DNA from: a virus
Virus record (IMG/VR): IMGVR_UViG_3300008448_000506
Span: 1 to 26,998 of that record
Direction: 5' to 3' (one strand)
Length of the DNA: 26,998 bases
Every line of letters begins with the position of its first letter. Position 1 is the first letter of the stretch. The notes beneath the pieces were generated by a model. The model did no database searches. It was not told the DNA's origin and was given only the letters and a program-made list of their open reading frames with translations. The translations under genes and the position numbers were made by a program. Below, piece after piece: positions 1 through 7,507 of this stretch.

Positions 1-303
1 TAATTTAACACTCATTATTGAACCATCGAAGATATATTTATCAACCAAGAAAGCTAATAGTATAGCACCCATATAGAAAAATGTCTTAACGACTATGTTG
101 AATAATTTATTAGAACGGAATGATTTAACACCATTGACCTTTACGGTCCAATAGATAGCTAAAGCTGTATCTGATACAACGAATAATCCGATGATAATAA
201 TGAAGGCTTGAATCGGTGCAAGTATGGTTAGAAGGCTTATTCCTAAAGCCAAGATGTATTCTTTCATAAGTAAGTTATTTCTTAATAAAACAGTTTTTTC
301 CAT
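1..303 (-). CDS. Putative holin, C-terminus cut by window edge
   Basis: The reading frame opens with ATG at 303 and stays open to base 1, giving at least 101 residues; the C-terminus lies outside the window. The protein has a short charged N-terminus, a strongly hydrophobic stretch at about residues 17-45, a basic loop (around KSFRSNK) and a second hydrophobic stretch at about residues 70-88. This layout, with a polar residue after the first segment and a basic linker, resembles the toxin-secretion/phage-lysis holin family. A holin would form lesions in the inner membrane so that the cytoplasmic endolysin encoded at 22691-23152 can escape. The holin call rests on membrane topology and loose family resemblance only. 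It lies far from the other lysis genes, which is uncommon. It could be another small phage membrane protein. Confidence 0.5.
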   Translation of the reverse strand, partial: MEKTVLLRNNLLMKEYILALGISLLTILAPIQAFIIIIGLFVVSDTALAIYWTVKVNGVKSFRSNKLFNIVVKTFFYMGAILLAFLVDKYIFDGSIMSVKL

Positions 304-315
304 TGATGTTAGATA

Positions 316-435
316 TTATTTGTTGATTATTTGTCTTAGTATTTCCATAAAAGTTAAAGGTCTAACCATATCAACTTCAGAATCAATTTGTTCTAATTTT
401 CTTGAAGCCCATTCTATTCCTTCGTCTCCACCCCA
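316..435 (-). pseudogene. Orphan duplicate of the C-terminus of the 918-1427 gene
   Basis: Read on the minus strand from 435 to the TAA at 316-318, this stretch encodes about 39 residues beginning WGGDEGIEWASRKL and ending LRQIINK. It matches the last 36 residues of the protein at 918-1427, which begin WGGDEGIAWAQKKL and end LREIIKKK; I count about 23 identical positions. It has no start codon of its own, and an in-frame stop lies one codon upstream. The homology begins at CTGGGG, exactly the codons where the 918-1427 copy enters its WGGDEG motif. Its first bases overlap the last seven codons of the endonuclease gene, which reads them in another frame. The simplest reading is a host-gene 3' end displaced when the endonuclease element inserted. 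Confidence 0.8.
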
Positions 436-905
436 GATTTAAGTTTTTGTTTAATCCTATGTATAGTACCATTTGAACAACCTATAGATTTTTTGATTTT
501 ATTTTCAGAGAAACCTTTAAGTATAAGTTCAATTATTTGTGATTCATAATCATCCCATTTAGATTTACCTTTATTGTTGGATTTTCTACCTTTCATTTTA
601 TTTTTAGCTTCTTCAGTATGTTTTAAACCTAAACCACCAGTACCACCATCAGTTAAATTACACAAAGTACCAGTTTTTAAATCTTTTCTACCATATAGTA
701 AAATAAATTCTTTTTCTTTTTCTTCAGCTATTTCTCTAGTTAAACCATCTAAAACGATTTCAGCTTCCCAATCTGTAACATTTACAATATGATTCCAATA
801 TCTGTTTCTACTAAATTTAGATTTAAACCTATCTTTAGTTCCAATACCAATATAGAAAACTTCATTGTTATCTAATCTAATATGTCTATATAAATAATAT
901 TCCAT
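414..905 (-). CDS. GIY-YIG homing endonuclease
   Basis: This 163-residue protein has an N-terminal GIY-YIG nuclease fold: YLY at 4-6 in place of GIY, YIG at 18-20, Arg26, a conserved acidic position at Glu64/Glu66 and Asn83 in CNLTDGGTGG. A NUMOD3-like DNA-binding motif follows at about 92-108 (GLKHTEEAKNKMKGRK). A helix-turn-helix-like segment occupies about 120-157 (ELILKGFSENKIKKSIGCSN). Such enzymes nick or cut a conserved site in phage genomes lacking the element and spread by repair. It lies 12 bases after the stop of the 918-1427 gene. Its last seven codons are out-of-frame sequence of the orphan C-terminal copy at 316-435, so its 3' end was created by the insertion. There is too little non-coding sequence around it for a group I intron, so I read it as a free-standing homing gene. 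Confidence 0.85.
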   Translation of the reverse strand: MEYYLYRHIRLDNNEVFYIGIGTKDRFKSKFSRNRYWNHIVNVTDWEAEIVLDGLTREIAEEKEKEFILLYGRKDLKTGTLCNLTDGGTGGLGLKHTEEAKNKMKGRKSNNKGKSKWDDYESQIIELILKGFSENKIKKSIGCSNGTIHRIKQKLKSGVETKE

Positions 906-917
906 CGTACAAATATA

Positions 918-1427
918 CTATTTCTTTTTAATTATTTCACGTAATCTTTCGATAAAGGTTAAATTGGTTTCACCGTCAATCTCTTTTAATTTTTTCTGAG
1001 CCCAAGCAATTCCTTCGTCCCCTCCCCAGCTGTACCACATAAGACGACCACAACCGTCACCTAGTTTTTTATCTGAGTATTGTCTATGTCTTTCAAAAGC
1101 TGACATTCTAGCAATGGTATCTCTTGATATTGGTTCTTTGTTGGCTAATTGGTTTGCTCTTGCTTTTCCAACTGGTGTACCACAAGAACCCCATCCATTT
1201 TCATCAGCCCAACGCAACGCAATCTTTGCGTTTTCTGATGCTGCTTCTGGATAATCAGTATATGATTCTTGAAGGTTATATTCACCGATAGCGGCAGCTT
1301 GTGCCAATGCTTTTTTCTTAGCATATTCATAACTTCTAGTTGAATCACATATATAAAAATACTCGTGACCTTGGTCACCCCATTTTATAAAACATTGTCC
1401 TTGTTTTTTTCCTGTTTTTAGTGGCAT
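918..1427 (-). CDS. Conserved phage protein with WGGDxG domain; homing target
   Basis: The frame is open further upstream, but I choose ATG at 1427, two bases after the preceding stop (1430-1432), giving 169 residues starting MPLKTGKKQG. From about residue 75 it carries a domain I recognise from many phages and prophages, often near or fused to head proteins. Its landmarks are WGSCGTPVGKARANQLAN, SRDTIARMSAFERHRQ, and a C-terminal GCGRLMWYSWGGDEGIAWA. Its biochemical role is not known to me. The N-terminal part resembles the short MPLKxGK leader often attached to this domain. The last 36 residues may be a replacement brought in by the neighbouring endonuclease, since a second diverged copy of the same 3' end lies beyond that gene. 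Confidence 0.75.
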   Translation of the reverse strand: MPLKTGKKQGQCFIKWGDQGHEYFYICDSTRSYEYAKKKALAQAAAIGEYNLQESYTDYPEAASENAKIALRWADENGWGSCGTPVGKARANQLANKEPISRDTIARMSAFERHRQYSDKKLGDGCGRLMWYSWGGDEGIAWAQKKLKEIDGETNLTFIERLREIIKKK

Positions 1428-1429
1428 AG

Positions 1430-1792
1430 TTAGTTCATTAAAAAAATTAGTGTTATGATTATGCTTATGATTGATGGAACCCAACCAATGATAACATCTT
1501 TATCACTATCGAATTTATCTTGGTTGCTAACACCCTTATACTTAGCATACATTCCTTGAACACGTTCAAAGCCCCAGCATATGCAAAATGAAATAAACAT
1601 AGGAACAAAAAATTGAAACCATAATGCTTCACCATTGTTGAATGAATTATGGGTTACGTAAGCTAAGAATGCACCTAGAACCAAACCAACTGGTACGTGT
1701 CTATGCCATCCATTCTTTATCATTTTTTGTTTGCTTTTCATATCTTCTATTGAAGATTTAAATACTTCGATAATATAGTTTATTTTATCCAT
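1430..1792 (-). CDS. Small membrane protein, unknown
   Basis: I place the start at ATG 1792 (MDKINYIIEV), four bases after the stop of the upstream gene. An upstream ATG at 1813 would overlap that gene by 17 bases and add only seven residues. The 120-residue product has an amphipathic N-terminal helix, a WHRHVPVGLVLG segment and three hydrophobic stretches at about residues 33-48, 60-77 and 103-120, the last at the extreme C-terminus. The invariant-looking histidines just before the first membrane segment and the charged linker (GVSNQDKFDSDKDV) recall small membrane proteins of Bacteroidota phages that I cannot name. Position near the holin suggests envelope association. It could contribute to lysis, but nothing proves it. 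Confidence 0.65.
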   Translation of the reverse strand: MDKINYIIEVFKSSIEDMKSKQKMIKNGWHRHVPVGLVLGAFLAYVTHNSFNNGEALWFQFFVPMFISFCICWGFERVQGMYAKYKGVSNQDKFDSDKDVIIGWVPSIISIIITLIFLMN

Positions 1793-1796
1793 AATT

Positions 1797-2126
1797 TTAT
1801 AATTTAATTGCATCTAAACAATGCTTCTTTCCTAATATCCATACAAGAGCTTTTCCTGTTTTCGTTAGGTTATTTCTAAGTATATTTTTACCCAACACAC
1901 TTGATATCGTCTCACCTTGTATACCAAATGGGTTAGGCATTTTATTTTTAATTAAATGGTTGTTCCAGAATGTTCTAAATTCTACATTGGCCCAAATATC
2001 TAAGTTAAGAGCTGTATTTTTAAAATAATCTTTTTTATTGGTAACCTCAAAGAAGTTAACAATTGTCATAACAAAGATAAGAATCAATGCTAATGTAAAT
2101 AACAAAAATCCAATTATCTGTTTCAT
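1797..2126 (-). CDS. Small single-pass membrane protein, unknown
   Basis: This encodes 109 residues. Residues 3-26 form one strong hydrophobic segment directly after MKQ, consistent with a signal anchor, with the rest outside the cytoplasm. The remainder contains the landmarks YFKNTALNLDIWANVEFRTF and GIQGETISSVLGKNILRNNL, and a C-terminal GKKHCLDAIKL with one cysteine. I recall similar proteins in phages of Bacteroidota without an assigned function. The start at 2126 is six bases downstream of the previous stop. It sits in the run of small membrane-protein genes between the lectin-like gene and the holin, so an envelope role at lysis or superinfection is possible but unsupported. Confidence 0.65.
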   Translation of the reverse strand: MKQIIGFLLFTLALILIFVMTIVNFFEVTNKKDYFKNTALNLDIWANVEFRTFWNNHLIKNKMPNPFGIQGETISSVLGKNILRNNLTKTGKALVWILGKKHCLDAIKL

Positions 2127-2132
2127 ATTACA

Positions 2133-2522
2133 TTATACTAATTCCCAAGATATCTCTCTTACATTCTCAGAATTATTAATCAATAAATGACCTAATTCAG
2201 TGTATTTTTTTCTTCTATAAGCACCAGTCTCTGTAATAGTATACATTTGGTCCAAAGCATCAGTTAAAGCGTCAGCTTCAACAAATGTCATTACTCTAAC
2301 GTGTTTTCTTATCACATCTTTTTTTATAAAGTTACCTTGAACCAAATCACCATTCTCATCTGGAACCATTTCAGAATAAGGTATCTCAACCCATTCTTCG
2401 ATATTAAGAGTATAGGTTTCATTTTCGTCATTTCTTACAGTTGTTGCTATTTTAGCATATACAACTTGCATCAAGGATGGTGTTATGTAGTCGTAAGAAA
2501 TTGCTTGTGTTGTTTTTATCAT
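2133..2522 (-). CDS. Hypothetical phage protein
   Basis: This encodes 129 residues with no signal peptide or membrane segment. The N-terminal half is beta-rich and hydrophilic (MIKTTQAISYDYITPSLMQV), followed by an acidic loop with EMVPDENGDLVQGNF and a helical C-terminal half (EADALTDALDQMYTITETGA). I do not recognise a family. It is separated by 25 A/T-rich bases from the lectin-like gene upstream and by six bases from the membrane-protein gene downstream. A location immediately after fibre and lectin genes is compatible with a small accessory structural or fibre-assembly protein, but that is inference from position. Confidence 0.6.
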   Translation of the reverse strand: MIKTTQAISYDYITPSLMQVVYAKIATTVRNDENETYTLNIEEWVEIPYSEMVPDENGDLVQGNFIKKDVIRKHVRVMTFVEADALTDALDQMYTITETGAYRRKKYTELGHLLINNSENVREISWELV

Positions 2523-2547
2523 TTTTGTTTATTTTTATATTTTGTTA

Positions 2548-3246
2548 TTAATAAAATGTCGTATAAATATTTGTTATTTCAGCTGCTGTTAGTTGTCTAT
2601 TTCTCCAAACTCTAATACTATCCATTTGACCATTAAAATAACCACCAAGGAAATGCCCAGCACGACCAATAGCTAATGGTGGGTTACCAGCAACACCTGT
2701 AAATGTACCAAAACTAGCTCTAGTTGCTGTAAGTACTTCACTTCCATTCCAATAAGCTTTTAAACCAGCAGATGAAGTACCACCACTAAATGTAAACGTT
2801 AACATATTCCAGTTCGTTGTTGAAAGTGTTATAGGTAGTGTTATTCTTATACCATTGGCAGCACTATTTGTATATAAATTATATGAAATAGAAGAAGTAC
2901 TATTATATACTAATTCCATTGATGCCCCACTCGAAAACCTTGCAGCAAATATAGTACCCGAATTTGTTACTGGTTTAACCCATATATTAAATGAAATAGG
3001 TAATGTACCAGATGCTAATATACTATTCATAACAGCTTGTGTTACAGTAATAACAGATGATGTACCATTAAAAGTAGCACAATTTCCATTTATACCTGTA
3101 TTAGCATAAGAAATATTTGTACTTGTACCATTTCTGCCACTAATCAATTCATTAGCATTGCTATCAAGTGGGTAATACATAATCTGATTAGCTAGATATG
3201 GGTCTATTTGAATTTGTTGTATTAAACTTCTATAATTTGTACTCAT
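2548..3246 (-). CDS. LamG-like (concanavalin A-fold) lectin protein of the tail
   Basis: This 232-residue protein is almost entirely a LamG/laminin-G_3 type jelly roll. After a short N-terminal helix (residues 1-22) comes IMYYPLDSNANELISGRNGT, the usual opening strand of this family, then CATFNGTSSVITV, SFNIWVKPV, NWNMLTFTFSGG, LKAYWNGSEV, and the characteristic closing motif FNGQMDSIRVWRNRQLTAAEI. These domains bind sugars or proteins. Directly after two tail-fibre genes (four bases from the previous stop), it is probably a receptor-binding or surface-decorating protein contacting host glycans. Which glycan cannot be read from the sequence. The domain call is strong; the exact place in the virion is inference. 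Confidence 0.8.
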   Translation of the reverse strand: MSTNYRSLIQQIQIDPYLANQIMYYPLDSNANELISGRNGTSTNISYANTGINGNCATFNGTSSVITVTQAVMNSILASGTLPISFNIWVKPVTNSGTIFAARFSSGASMELVYNSTSSISYNLYTNSAANGIRITLPITLSTTNWNMLTFTFSGGTSSAGLKAYWNGSEVLTATRASFGTFTGVAGNPPLAIGRAGHFLGGYFNGQMDSIRVWRNRQLTAAEITNIYTTFY

Positions 3247-3250
3247 AATT

Positions 3251-5029
3251 TTACGATTGTTGTACTATCCAGTATTCAACTCTAGCAGAAATATCCCATT
3301 CTGCATAGATTATGTTCAAAGATGAATTAACGTAACTACCAGCACCTAATTTAACCCATCCTGCTGGAAAACTTGGTGCAGTTGCTGATTGATGATATAT
3401 CTTTTGAACAATACCTATTTTTGCTGAAGTTAAGTCTTGAGTAATACCTGTAGCTGATGATGGTGCTGATGATGAATTATAAATATCTAAACCACTAAAA
3501 GAAATAGTTGAACCAGTTTTTCTAGTTGCTCCAATAGGTAAGTTATAATAAGTTGTTGCAGAAACAGATGTTGCACCTAAACTACCATCAACCTGTAATT
3601 TATAAGCAGGTGTTGTTGTCCCTATACCAACATTATTACTAAAATTTTGAAGAATCAAATCACCACCAGAACCACCACCATTGCTTCTAGAGTTAATACT
3701 AGTATATGTTGAACCAGTTTGACTTAAAAAATATAAAAGAGCTCCAGCACTACCACTACTATAATCTGGTGAAACAATCGTTAATGGTTGAGCATTTTTC
3801 AATAATGTTTGACCTAAAAATGTTTTATTATCATCAATAGTTTCATCATCTGTTAAATGAACAACATTAGAATCATTAGCTGGTGTATAACCTAATACAG
3901 TCGCTATTGATTTATTTTTCCATAATGAAGTTGAACTTTCAAAGAATAAACCTTGATTGTTGGTTGCACCAGAAATGAATACATTATGTAACTCATCCAA
4001 TTCCCAACCATTCATTATTTTCACATATATTTTACCGTTGTTAATATGTGCATATTCAACATAACCAATAATAACGATATGACCAGTACTACCATTAGGT
4101 TTAATATTAGTAAGTTTACCAGGTGTTGTTGGACTAAGATATAATACATCACCATCGGCCCAAGTTTCACCTTGTAATGACCCAGTTGTGTTAATACCTT
4201 CCAATTGACCAACAGTCATAATAAAACCTTCTTGATTTGTTGCAATTGTTTCAATAACAACACCCAATGTATCAGCTGAATTATTATCATTATTAGCTTG
4301 TGCATAAGCAACAGCAAGTCTTTGACCTTGAGCTCCAGATATTCTTACAACTGGATAGTTTGCTTTGGTTAAAGTTGTATTTGGACTTACTTTATTAACA
4401 ACACGTGCAACCAAGTCAATACCATTTTTCAATACAACACTATCACCTTTCAAAGTTGTTTCAGATACACCAAGACTATCATTCCATCTTGTTGTTCCAA
4501 CACTAGTTGTTCCAGTTGGTGTTATGTCTAAAGTAAACTGACCAGCTTTTAAAGCATACTCACCTAAATCAACATTCTTTGTTGCACCAGTATATGGAAC
4601 ATAATCACCAGTTGCAGTTCCACCAGTTATTTCAACCCAAACACCATTGTTTCTACCGTAAGTTATACCAGAAAACGGAGCCTCTTCAACTTTTGAATTA
4701 AGAATAACTACAATATCATTCAACGCATCATTGATGGCTTGAATAGAAGCGTTTATAGCCATCATATCACCAATGTAGGTACTAGCAGATATTTTACTGT
4801 TTAACGTTGATTGTAGGCCTTGTATTTGAGCTATAGTATGTGTATGGTTCAATAAAGAACCATCATTAACTTTAGTAATGGTTACATTAATCAAATCAAT
4901 CTCATCAGCAAATGATGAATCAGCTGCATATAACTCAAGAGTCATTGCATTGATTTTATCCATTGCTACTTTTAACGTATCACCTAGACCACTATCTGCT
5001 GGAGTGTTGTTTATATTTTGTCTAGCCAT
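3251..5029 (-). CDS. Tail fibre protein
   Basis: This 592-residue protein starts with MARQNINNTPADSGLGDTLK, nearly identical to the start of the 144-residue protein encoded just upstream, so residues 1-35 are probably a shared virion-attachment module. A coiled-coil-like region follows to about residue 110. The central part is beta-rich, with VPYTGATKNVDLGEYALKAG, a repeat type common in phage fibres, and low-complexity Gly/Ser/Thr stretches. FSNNVGIGTTTPAYKLQVDG is the GIGTxxPxxKLxV motif that often precedes fibre tips. I see no S74 intramolecular chaperone; the C-terminus ends in a small beta domain (SARVEYWIVQQS). Role: host recognition as a trimeric fibre, inferred from family features and position. 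Confidence 0.8.
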   Translation of the reverse strand: MARQNINNTPADSGLGDTLKVAMDKINAMTLELYAADSSFADEIDLINVTITKVNDGSLLNHTHTIAQIQGLQSTLNSKISASTYIGDMMAINASIQAINDALNDIVVILNSKVEEAPFSGITYGRNNGVWVEITGGTATGDYVPYTGATKNVDLGEYALKAGQFTLDITPTGTTSVGTTRWNDSLGVSETTLKGDSVVLKNGIDLVARVVNKVSPNTTLTKANYPVVRISGAQGQRLAVAYAQANNDNNSADTLGVVIETIATNQEGFIMTVGQLEGINTTGSLQGETWADGDVLYLSPTTPGKLTNIKPNGSTGHIVIIGYVEYAHINNGKIYVKIMNGWELDELHNVFISGATNNQGLFFESSTSLWKNKSIATVLGYTPANDSNVVHLTDDETIDDNKTFLGQTLLKNAQPLTIVSPDYSSGSAGALLYFLSQTGSTYTSINSRSNGGGSGGDLILQNFSNNVGIGTTTPAYKLQVDGSLGATSVSATTYYNLPIGATRKTGSTISFSGLDIYNSSSAPSSATGITQDLTSAKIGIVQKIYHQSATAPSFPAGWVKLGAGSYVNSSLNIIYAEWDISARVEYWIVQQS

Positions 5030-5033
5030 TGTA

Positions 5034-5468
5034 TTATAGGTTATTTATGATGTTATAGATATCAGCAATTTGTCCATTGATTGTTGCTATTTGACCATTT
5101 TGTGTATTGATAATACCATTCATTGTTACAAGAGCAGCATTAATCGTTGCAATATCATCAGCATTAGTATTTGTATTGTTGGTTAAATTAGTAATAGCTG
5201 TATCAACGTCATCTAATATAGCAGATAAACCTGTAACACCAGAAATAGCTATTGTAGTTGGAACATCGTTGATAGTTATGAATGGGTTAACACCATCTTC
5301 ACCATCATTGGTTAAATCAGATGTTTTTGTGATAGCGGTTGCACCAGAAATACTAGCTACGTTATTATATACTTCAGTAAAGTTAGCATTGATTTTATCC
5401 ATAGAAGCCTTTAGTGAATCACCAAGGCCAGAATCTGCTGGGGTATTATTTATATTTTGTCTTGACAT
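5034..5468 (-). CDS. Short fibre protein sharing the anchor of the main fibre
   Basis: This encodes 144 residues. Residues 1-34 (MSRQNINNTPADSGLGDSLK and onward) are close to identical to the start of the 592-residue fibre. The rest differs: a beta stretch (GEDGVNPFITINDVPTTIAI) and then a long heptad-like helical region with repeated Asn/Thr/Ile (DTAITNLTNNTNTNADDIAT, then INTQNGQIATINGQIADIYN), typical of a trimeric coiled coil. It ends without a receptor-binding head. It may be a second, shorter fibre, a whisker, or a length/adaptor subunit attaching through the same site. The start overlaps the small 5446-5562 gene by 23 bases, and the stop lies four bases before the main fibre. Confidence 0.7.
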   Translation of the reverse strand: MSRQNINNTPADSGLGDSLKASMDKINANFTEVYNNVASISGATAITKTSDLTNDGEDGVNPFITINDVPTTIAISGVTGLSAILDDVDTAITNLTNNTNTNADDIATINAALVTMNGIINTQNGQIATINGQIADIYNIINNL

Positions 5469-5562
5469 TATCTTTTGGTTTATCTTCTTTAATTATTTTT
5501 TCATAAAGCTTTTGTAGCTTTATTATATTATCTTTCTTGATAACATATTCTTTTTTAGTCAT
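5446..5562 (-). CDS. Very small lysine-rich protein (38 residues)
   Basis: This small open frame begins with ATG at 5562 inside the last codons of the connector gene (8-base overlap) and ends at TAA 5446-5448, 23 bases into the short-fibre gene in another frame. It fills what would otherwise be an unusual 86-base gap in a tightly packed operon. The product starts MTKKEYVIKKDNIIKLQKLY and is highly charged and helical, with no recognisable domain. Overlap on both sides and complete gap coverage support a real gene; the short length and simple composition argue for caution. It might be a small assembly factor or simply an expressed linker. Confidence 0.45.
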   Translation of the reverse strand: MTKKEYVIKKDNIIKLQKLYEKIIKEDKPKDNVKTKYK

Positions 5563-6067
5563 TACAGCTTCTACGTTTAAGTATCCAACCACCAACATTG
5601 ATTACGTTTGGATTATCATTTTTAACACTTGCTGGATATTCAGCCAAAGGATTAGCTTGAATCCAAGTACGAAACTCATCTTCGTAGTGTAACAATAGTT
5701 TTCTTGACGCTTGAACCATATAATCAACTTCTTCTTTAGAAATAGTTTCTGAGCTATCTGTTTTTGATTTTGTGATACCATTATTTGAAATTTGATATGC
5801 ACCAAACATAAGATAGTTCTCGGTTCCACCGTGAATACACATTTCTTTAACTATATCATCATATAACTCTAGATATAATCCAGCCAACGTACCAGCTTCA
5901 AAGTCAGCACAAATCTTATTATAAAGAGCTGTACCTAAAAGAGATTTAAGTCTAGTTTTTTGATAATCTTTGATTGGTGGTACTAATTTAGATACATCAA
6001 TGTTACCACCCAATAGAGTGTTTTTAGTGATGTCATCTGGAGATAATAAAATTGTTGTTGTTGCCAT
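5555..6067 (-). CDS. Head-tail connector (neck) protein
   Basis: This encodes 170 residues. The N-terminus ILLSPDDITKNTLLGGNIDV, followed by PPIKDYQKTRLKSLLGTALY, is the pattern I know from connector-type proteins of Bacteroidota phages that sit directly after the portal gene. It is mainly helical, with a conserved-looking GTENYLMFGAYQISNNGI segment and an amphipathic helix around 120-140 (EEVDYMVQASRKLLLHYEDE). Such proteins bind under the portal and close the packaged head before tail joining. It lies eight bases downstream of the portal stop, which supports the role. No catalytic motif is visible. The function is inferred from similarity of pattern and context. Confidence 0.65.
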   Translation of the reverse strand: MATTTILLSPDDITKNTLLGGNIDVSKLVPPIKDYQKTRLKSLLGTALYNKICADFEAGTLAGLYLELYDDIVKEMCIHGGTENYLMFGAYQISNNGITKSKTDSSETISKEEVDYMVQASRKLLLHYEDEFRTWIQANPLAEYPASVKNDNPNVINVGGWILKRRSCND

Positions 6068-6075
6068 AGTATATA

Positions 6076-7503
6076 TTAGTTATTAAAAGTTCTTCCTACT
6101 CCTGGTAACTGTGCAGTCACGTCTGGATTATTATCATAGAATACGTCTAAAGCTAGCTCAAGGACCTTGGCCACTTTAGCCTCATTAGAACCTGTAGCGT
6201 AAATTCTAGATTCAGCTATTCCATTTGCTGCTGCATATTCTTTCAAAGCTGAATCATCTGAACGTGCAGAGATTAAATATACATCATTGTTATCAGCAAT
6301 TTCTTTTGCTACCCATTCTTTACCTTTTGCAGTATTAGCTGTTTCATCGAAGTCAAAACCAATTTTCATACCAGCCATTCTAATAGCTTTCATTTGAGTT
6401 GGTTGTGCTTCAGCTGGAGTTTGTACTCTTAATTCTTCGTAATCAACAAAAGCAATTTCAACACTTGGGTCATTTAATTTTAATGCTTGTTCAATACCTT
6501 TGGTAATGATTTTTCTCATTGGATTTATTTGACTTCTATAAAGTATTTTCAATGCTTGAACTTGTTGGTCAGCAGCACTAGAGAAACCTGTTGGTGTTGG
6601 AAGACCAAACAACCCTGGGTCATTTACTTTGTGAGCCATCATTATCTTCTCTCTAGCAGACTTTTCTAAAGTTTCGAACTGTTGGTACGCATCAGTGATT
6701 TCAATTGAATCTACAGTCGTTTTTGAATCTGGGTTATCATTGAAACTAATAATTGGTGTACCAGCATTTGATGTACCAGCCAAGTTACGAGTAATAGCAT
6801 TTATTTGAGCTTCCATAGCTTCATCGGTCCAATCTTTACCTTGATAGATATTAACGATTTTTCCAGCACTAAAATTGTTTTGAATATGTGAGATATAGTA
6901 ATTACTTAATGCTTCTTCTAACTGGCTATATTGAAGCCCAGAAACCCAGTCGGGAAGTGCAAAGAGTGGTTGTGGTGATTGACGTTTGATACATAGTATT
7001 TCAGTCTCGTTGTTAACACCATATCCGAATGCTGGGATTTTATAAGGTTTGAATGTAGTTTTGTTTTTCCAATCGAATGAATACCAGTAACCTTCAATGT
7101 CATCAGATAAATCAGCTTGTTTTTCAATAGCGATTGATTTAGTTGGAACATAAACAAGTTTAGCTGTTCTTTTTTCTTTTGAATAACCATAGATTACTTG
7201 GAAATAACCTTGTCCTTGGATTTTAAAATCTGAAACAAAGTTTCTAAGGTCTTCTTCAGATAAGATTGATTTCAAATCAACGTTACCAGCAATAACCTCA
7301 AGGCCATCTGCTATCACATAGTTCACTACATTGTCAATAATACATTGTGTAGTAGGTGAACCGATATAACATCTTTCAACGTAGTAAAAGAAATCATTAT
7401 CAACACCATTTGTAACATATTTATTTGTTTGTTTAACTAACGTATGTGGATTTGGTCTTACATAGTTATTTAAGTTTATTGGTAATTGTTTTACTTTAAG
7501 CAT
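6076..7503 (-). CDS. Portal protein with C-terminal HAD-like phosphatase domain
   Basis: This encodes 475 residues. Residues 1 to about 365 form a phage portal: DNVVNYVIADGLEV in the N-terminal wing, GYFQVIYGYSKE, LYRSQINPMRKIITKGIEQA near the end of the core, and a helical stem around 270-295. The portal is the dodecameric ring through which DNA is packaged. After a linker (PAEAQPTQ), residues 379-475 show all four HAD-superfamily motifs: FDFDET (Asp384, Asp386, Thr388), VYLISARS (Ser412), Lys443 or Lys446 in SNEAKVAKV, and VFYDNNPD (Asp457, Asp461). The frame is uninterrupted. Portal C-termini usually face the capsid interior, so the extra domain may be enclosed with the genome; a nucleotide- or DNA-end phosphatase role is speculation. 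Confidence 0.85.
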   Translation of the reverse strand: MLKVKQLPINLNNYVRPNPHTLVKQTNKYVTNGVDNDFFYYVERCYIGSPTTQCIIDNVVNYVIADGLEVIAGNVDLKSILSEEDLRNFVSDFKIQGQGYFQVIYGYSKEKRTAKLVYVPTKSIAIEKQADLSDDIEGYWYSFDWKNKTTFKPYKIPAFGYGVNNETEILCIKRQSPQPLFALPDWVSGLQYSQLEEALSNYYISHIQNNFSAGKIVNIYQGKDWTDEAMEAQINAITRNLAGTSNAGTPIISFNDNPDSKTTVDSIEITDAYQQFETLEKSAREKIMMAHKVNDPGLFGLPTPTGFSSAADQQVQALKILYRSQINPMRKIITKGIEQALKLNDPSVEIAFVDYEELRVQTPAEAQPTQMKAIRMAGMKIGFDFDETANTAKGKEWVAKEIADNNDVYLISARSDDSALKEYAAANGIAESRIYATGSNEAKVAKVLELALDVFYDNNPDVTAQLPGVGRTFNN

Positions 7504-7507
7504 AGTT

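Noticed and set aside
436-1029. Group I intron between two exons of the 918-1427 gene
   Set aside because: The upstream copy already has a complete 3' end, and apart from the endonuclease frame and that copy fewer than 20 bases remain, too few for a group I core.
2548-5029. Diversity-generating retroelement acting on the fibre or lectin gene
   Set aside because: No reverse transcriptase gene or template repeat was found in the window.
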